64,000 nucleotides of DNA from Pseudoalteromonas sp. UG3-2 (GTDB taxonomy: Bacteria > Pseudomonadota > Gammaproteobacteria > Enterobacterales > Alteromonadaceae). Positions 60,867-64,000 of this stretch are shown here, one piece after another. The position numbers and the translations under genes were made by a program. The notes beneath the pieces were generated by a model. The model worked only from the letters and a program-made list of their open reading frames with translations, was not told where the DNA came from and did not search any database. Each line of letters begins with the position of its first letter. The first letter of the stretch is position 1. The stretch covers positions 744,001 through 808,000 of the forward strand of contig NZ_JAWLJU010000002.1 in NCBI RefSeq assembly GCF_037120705.1, in the 5' to 3' direction.

Positions 60867-62762
60867 TTATTTCATCTTTGACTTGTTTTGGTATCTGAAT
60901 TTTAAAAAGCTTTGTGCTTTATCAAGTACGCCAAACGCCTCTTTTAAGTTACGCTGCTCGAACTCAGACAAGGTTTCAGGTGGTAGGCTGTTATCAGGCT
61001 TTTCCCCCTGCTCGAGTTGCCACGCTTGATGACGAATGCGCATAATAGCAATGTACTCTAGCGCCGCTTGCAGGTCTTGCACTTTGCCTTTCGGTAATAT
61101 GTTGGCTTCTTGAATGTCTTCTAAGCGTTCAAAAGAATTTTGCTTACGAGAACCAACCGCCAGTGCATGAACACGCACCAAATCGCTCAGTGGCGCAGTG
61201 CCGCGTCTCTTAATATTCATCGAACGCTTATGTTGGCCATCTTGCTCTAACACAAAGCCATTAAAAAATCCCAGAGGCGGTGTGCGGCGAAGCGCGTTGT
61301 GCGCCATGGCCGCTAAAAATCCGGGGGTTTTCTGTGCTTTTTTACTAATAAAGGCGGTTAAGTCTTGTGCCCACTTTATTTCTCCCCAGACGCCCTCCAG
61401 ATCAAAGAAAATCGAGCTATTTAACAAGGCTTCTGGGTTGGGCTTTTCTATCCAATCATTAAACTGCTCTTGCCACTGGCTGTAAGTCATGCGCCACGTT
61501 GGGTTGCTGGCCATAATGCCGCCATCGCAATATTTATAGCCACAATTTGCGAGTCCATCACAGACAAACTTAGCCAGTTGTTCAAAATAAACACCGTGTT
61601 TATTGGGGTGATAACTGTCGTCTAAGATCAGCGCATTGTCTTGATCGGTGACAATTAATTGTTCATCTCTGGCCATTGAGCCCAAGGCAATAAAGCAATA
61701 TGGAATGGGTGGCGGACCCAGTTTCGCCTCGGCCAGCTCCAGCAATTTATGTTTAAAGGTTTTGCCAATAATCGACATGGCAGAGCCAATCATGTGGGAG
61801 TTGGCGTCTTCATTTACCATGCGAGTAAAAATAGCAGTTAGGTGCTTAGAATAGCTGGCTAGGTCTTCTACGCTTTGTTGCTCCATCAAGCCACGAACAA
61901 ACAATAAGCTACTTTGTGATTCATAACGCAAGATATCTGACAGCGCCAACATACCAATGGGTTTGCGTTTATGTACGATAGGCAGATGATGTACACTGTC
62001 CCTGAGCATAATCATCATTGCCTCAAAGACATACGCGTTGGAATCCACGATCATAATGTCCGTGGTCATGATATCGGCCACAGGGGTATCATAAGGAAGC
62101 CCCTCAGCGACCACTTTCGAGCGCAGGTCTCGGTCGCTTATTAACCCCACAACCTGAGCGTCGTCTTCTTCTGGGTCTTCCATAATGGGTTTATCGGGAT
62201 CAAAAATTAATAACGAAGATACTTGCTCCTTTGCCATGATCTGTGCAGCTTGTTGCACTGTGCTATTGCGGTCGGCATACACAACATCGCGCAGGATAAG
62301 CTTTTTCACCTTCGCGGTGGTCATGTCGTTACTGTCAGCATGCTCCGACACCGTCATCTTCAACCGAGTATTATCATCCGCTTCAAAGTAATCGGCGAAA
62401 AACTCAAACTCACCACAGTACTCATCGAAAATGGCAACGGGAATACAGTATACCAAGGTGTCTTCTAAGGTTTTTGCTCCAAAGCGGACTCGGCGATTCA
62501 TCAATAAACCACGATGGCCAAAAATGCCTCCTGCCGAAATACGGTGATATAACTCACCCGAGCGACGAAACATCTCCACGGCACCAGAGCGGATAACATG
62601 TAGGTTGGTAATGGTTTGACCGTATTCTAGAATCTGACTACCAGAGCGGTAATAGCTCACCTCAACGCTGCCAGCCAAGCGATTAAGTGCATCGATTGGT
62701 AATTCAGAAAACGGTGGATAGGCGGCTAAGAAATTGGCGATTTCTTGATGTTCAACTTCCAT
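60867..62762 (-). CDS. cNMP-binding/CBS/DUF294 nucleotidyltransferase-like regulator
   Basis: This is a 631-residue soluble multi-domain protein. The order is a cyclic-nucleotide-binding domain (about 12-135, with GAVEMFRRSGELYHRISAGG in part and FGHRGLL), a CBS pair (about 155-285) with VVGLISDRDLR and PIGMLALSDILRY, a GlnD-type nucleotidyltransferase core with GSMARDE (361-367) and Asp-x-Asp at 373-375 (TDQDNAL), and a C-terminal helical DUF294 domain. Relatives are presumed signal-transduction nucleotidyltransferases; the target protein is unknown. It is upstream of the exonuclease gene in the same operon. The start has only a weak ribosome binding site. Confidence 0.9.
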   Translation of the reverse strand: MEVEHQEIANFLAAYPPFSELPIDALNRLAGSVEVSYYRSGSQILEYGQTITNLHVIRSGAVEMFRRSGELYHRISAGGIFGHRGLLMNRRVRFGAKTLEDTLVYCIPVAIFDEYCGEFEFFADYFEADDNTRLKMTVSEHADSNDMTTAKVKKLILRDVVYADRNSTVQQAAQIMAKEQVSSLLIFDPDKPIMEDPEEDDAQVVGLISDRDLRSKVVAEGLPYDTPVADIMTTDIMIVDSNAYVFEAMMIMLRDSVHHLPIVHKRKPIGMLALSDILRYESQSSLLFVRGLMEQQSVEDLASYSKHLTAIFTRMVNEDANSHMIGSAMSIIGKTFKHKLLELAEAKLGPPPIPYCFIALGSMARDEQLIVTDQDNALILDDSYHPNKHGVYFEQLAKFVCDGLANCGYKYCDGGIMASNPTWRMTYSQWQEQFNDWIEKPNPEALLNSSIFFDLEGVWGEIKWAQDLTAFISKKAQKTPGFLAAMAHNALRRTPPLGFFNGFVLEQDGQHKRSMNIKRRGTAPLSDLVRVHALAVGSRKQNSFERLEDIQEANILPKGKVQDLQAALEYIAIMRIRHQAWQLEQGEKPDNSLPPETLSEFEQRNLKEAFGVLDKAQSFLKFRYQNKSKMK

Positions 62763-62975
62763 GATTTAACTTTCTGGTTTTAAAGAGATACCCATATTGT
62801 GGGAGACAGAATACGATTTTGCAATGAAAAGCCTGTTGCACCATCGACTGGTAGTGTGAAAGTGACTTAAGCCAACGGCAGTAAATTGCTTTGTACCACA
62901 TCTAGGCCTTTAAAAACGCCAGCAATCCATACATACTGAAGACAATAAAAACGACATTAACAGGATAAATTACTC

Positions 62976-64000
62976 ATGGCGTATGAAGTCAATTTTGACG
63001 GCCTAGTTGGACCCACTCACAACTACGCGGGACTCTCTTATGGCAACGTAGCTTCGCTTTCTAATGCTGCTGCCAGCTCTAATCCTAAAGAAGCCGCATT
63101 ACAAGGCCTTGCTAAAATGAAGGCAATGCATGATAGCGGCTTAAAGCAAGGTGTGTTTGCCCCTCATGCCAGACCCAGTCTCACCGCTTTGCGTCGGGTT
63201 GGCTTTAGTGGCAGTGATGCCGAAGTGTTAAATAAAGCCTACAAACACGATCCGGTCTTATTACGCGCCTGCTATTCGGCCTCGGCGATGTGGACAGCCA
63301 ATGCTGCGACGGTGTCGCCATCTGCTGACTCTAGTGATGGCAAGGTGCACTTCACCAGTGCCAACTTAAACTGTAAATTCCACCGCTCCATTGAACCCAG
63401 CACAACGTCTAACCTGTTGCGGGCCATGTTTGCCGATAACCAGTATTTTAACCATCACCAGCACTTACCAGAACAACCGTTTTTTGGTGACGAAGGCGCG
63501 GCAAACCATACTCGCCTTGCTGACAGCCATGCTAGCCCCGGCTTACAGTTATTTGTTTATGGTGCCAGTGGTTTTAATCAAGCCATTAAAGGGCCAAGCA
63601 AATATCCGGCTCGGCAAACACTTGAAGCCAGCCAAGCAATCGCCAGACTGCACCAACTTAATGACCACAACGCCATTTTTATCCAACAAAACCCGGATGT
63701 GATTGACCAAGGGGTGTTTCATAATGACGTCATTGCGGTGGGTAATGAAAATGTCTTGTTTTGTCATGACCAAGCATTTATCAACCAAGTTGAAAGCCTG
63801 ACCCAGATCCGTCAAGCCTACCAAGGTCAGCAGCCGCTGCACATTGTCGAAGTGCCCAGCCACGCCGTTAGTGTAGAGGATGCAGTACGTAGTTATTTAT
63901 TCAACTCGCAGTTAGTGACCTTACCCTCAGGTGAAATGATGTTGGTGGCACCGGAAGAATGCGCCAACAATGACAATGTTGCCGCTTATATTGAATACAT
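62976..64000 (+). CDS. astB: N-succinylarginine dihydrolase AstB (partial, runs off the window)
   Basis: AstB hydrolyses N2-succinylarginine to N2-succinylornithine, CO2 and ammonia, the second step of the arginine succinyltransferase pathway. About 341 of the usual ~445 residues are present. The start [20 protein letters not shown] is diagnostic. Of the catalytic triad, Glu173 (GDEGAANH) and His249 (GVFHNDV) are visible; the cysteine lies beyond the window edge. The ATG has an AGGA site. The 213-bp upstream gap shows no clear ArgR box. Other ast genes are not in view. Confidence 0.95.
   Translation, partial: MAYEVNFDGLVGPTHNYAGLSYGNVASLSNAAASSNPKEAALQGLAKMKAMHDSGLKQGVFAPHARPSLTALRRVGFSGSDAEVLNKAYKHDPVLLRACYSASAMWTANAATVSPSADSSDGKVHFTSANLNCKFHRSIEPSTTSNLLRAMFADNQYFNHHQHLPEQPFFGDEGAANHTRLADSHASPGLQLFVYGASGFNQAIKGPSKYPARQTLEASQAIARLHQLNDHNAIFIQQNPDVIDQGVFHNDVIAVGNENVLFCHDQAFINQVESLTQIRQAYQGQQPLHIVEVPSHAVSVEDAVRSYLFNSQLVTLPSGEMMLVAPEECANNDNVAAYIEY

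Noticed and set aside
63549..63863. 104-codon antisense frame in astB
   Set aside because: The plus-strand frame encodes AstB with catalytic Glu and His; the antisense frame shows no family features.

Overview
The window is an ordinary, densely coded stretch of chromosome from a marine-type gammaproteobacterium. It most resembles Alteromonadales (Pseudoalteromonadaceae or a close relative). The grounds are the LolC/LolE pair with LolD, the cspD / clpS-clpA block next to infA, bpt and aat, a monomeric NADP isocitrate dehydrogenase, MerR-type LiuR with a full liu operon, an ast gene, and a 5-oxoproline transporter cluster. This placement is inference from gene content; no 16S gene is present. 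Coding sequences look intact throughout. I see no prophage, insertion sequence, CRISPR array, rRNA or tRNA gene.

Layout. 0.2-1.2 kb: peroxide reductase ohr and divergent ohrR, with two palindromic operator-like sites between them. 1.5-7.9 kb: sbcB, convergent lolCDE, and a soluble GAF hybrid histidine kinase. 8-13.4 kb: a DMT permease, an exported MsrA-thioredoxin-MsrB fusion, an MFS permease and an exported M17 aminopeptidase. 13.6-17.6 kb: a pyroglutamate operon (pxpB, pxpC, two-subunit 5-oxoproline transporter, pcp) without pxpA. 17.8-22.1 kb: asnB, pssA, trxB. 22.2-27.6 kb: N-degron pathway genes aat and bpt, then infA, clpA, clpS, and cspD. 28-35.6 kb: icd, rluE, mnmA-hflD, purB, roxA. 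35.7-41.3 kb: small or poorly known genes, including an ElaA-like GNAT, a DUF4826-like protein, two tandem exported TPR paralogs, a VOC protein, an AraC regulator and a methyltransferase.

41.3-57.6 kb is a large branched-chain amino acid catabolic region. A minus-strand operon (thiolase, mmsA, acyl-CoA dehydrogenase, enoyl-CoA hydratase, HIBYL-CoA hydrolase, mmsB, SDR) fits valine and isoleucine breakdown. A plus-strand operon (liuR, liuABCDE, scoAB) fits leucine breakdown to acetoacetate and acetyl-CoA. Palindromic LiuR-like boxes lie between the two divergent operons. 58.2-64 kb: a BCCT transporter, a cNMP/CBS/nucleotidyltransferase regulator with a DnaQ-like exonuclease, and the start of astB, which runs off the window.

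The non-coding DNA holds the less expected items. Two diverged copies of a ~205-bp non-coding repeat with terminal inverted repeats sit in convergent gaps at 24.3 and 59.9 kb. A ~110-nt imperfect hairpin follows infA. A compact, possibly multi-branched leader precedes icd. I found no clear candidate for a wholly new biological system. The best leads are the repeat family, the MsrA-Trx-MsrB fusion, the pxpA-less pyroglutamate operon, the tandem TPR proteins and the exonuclease with an altered Exo II motif.
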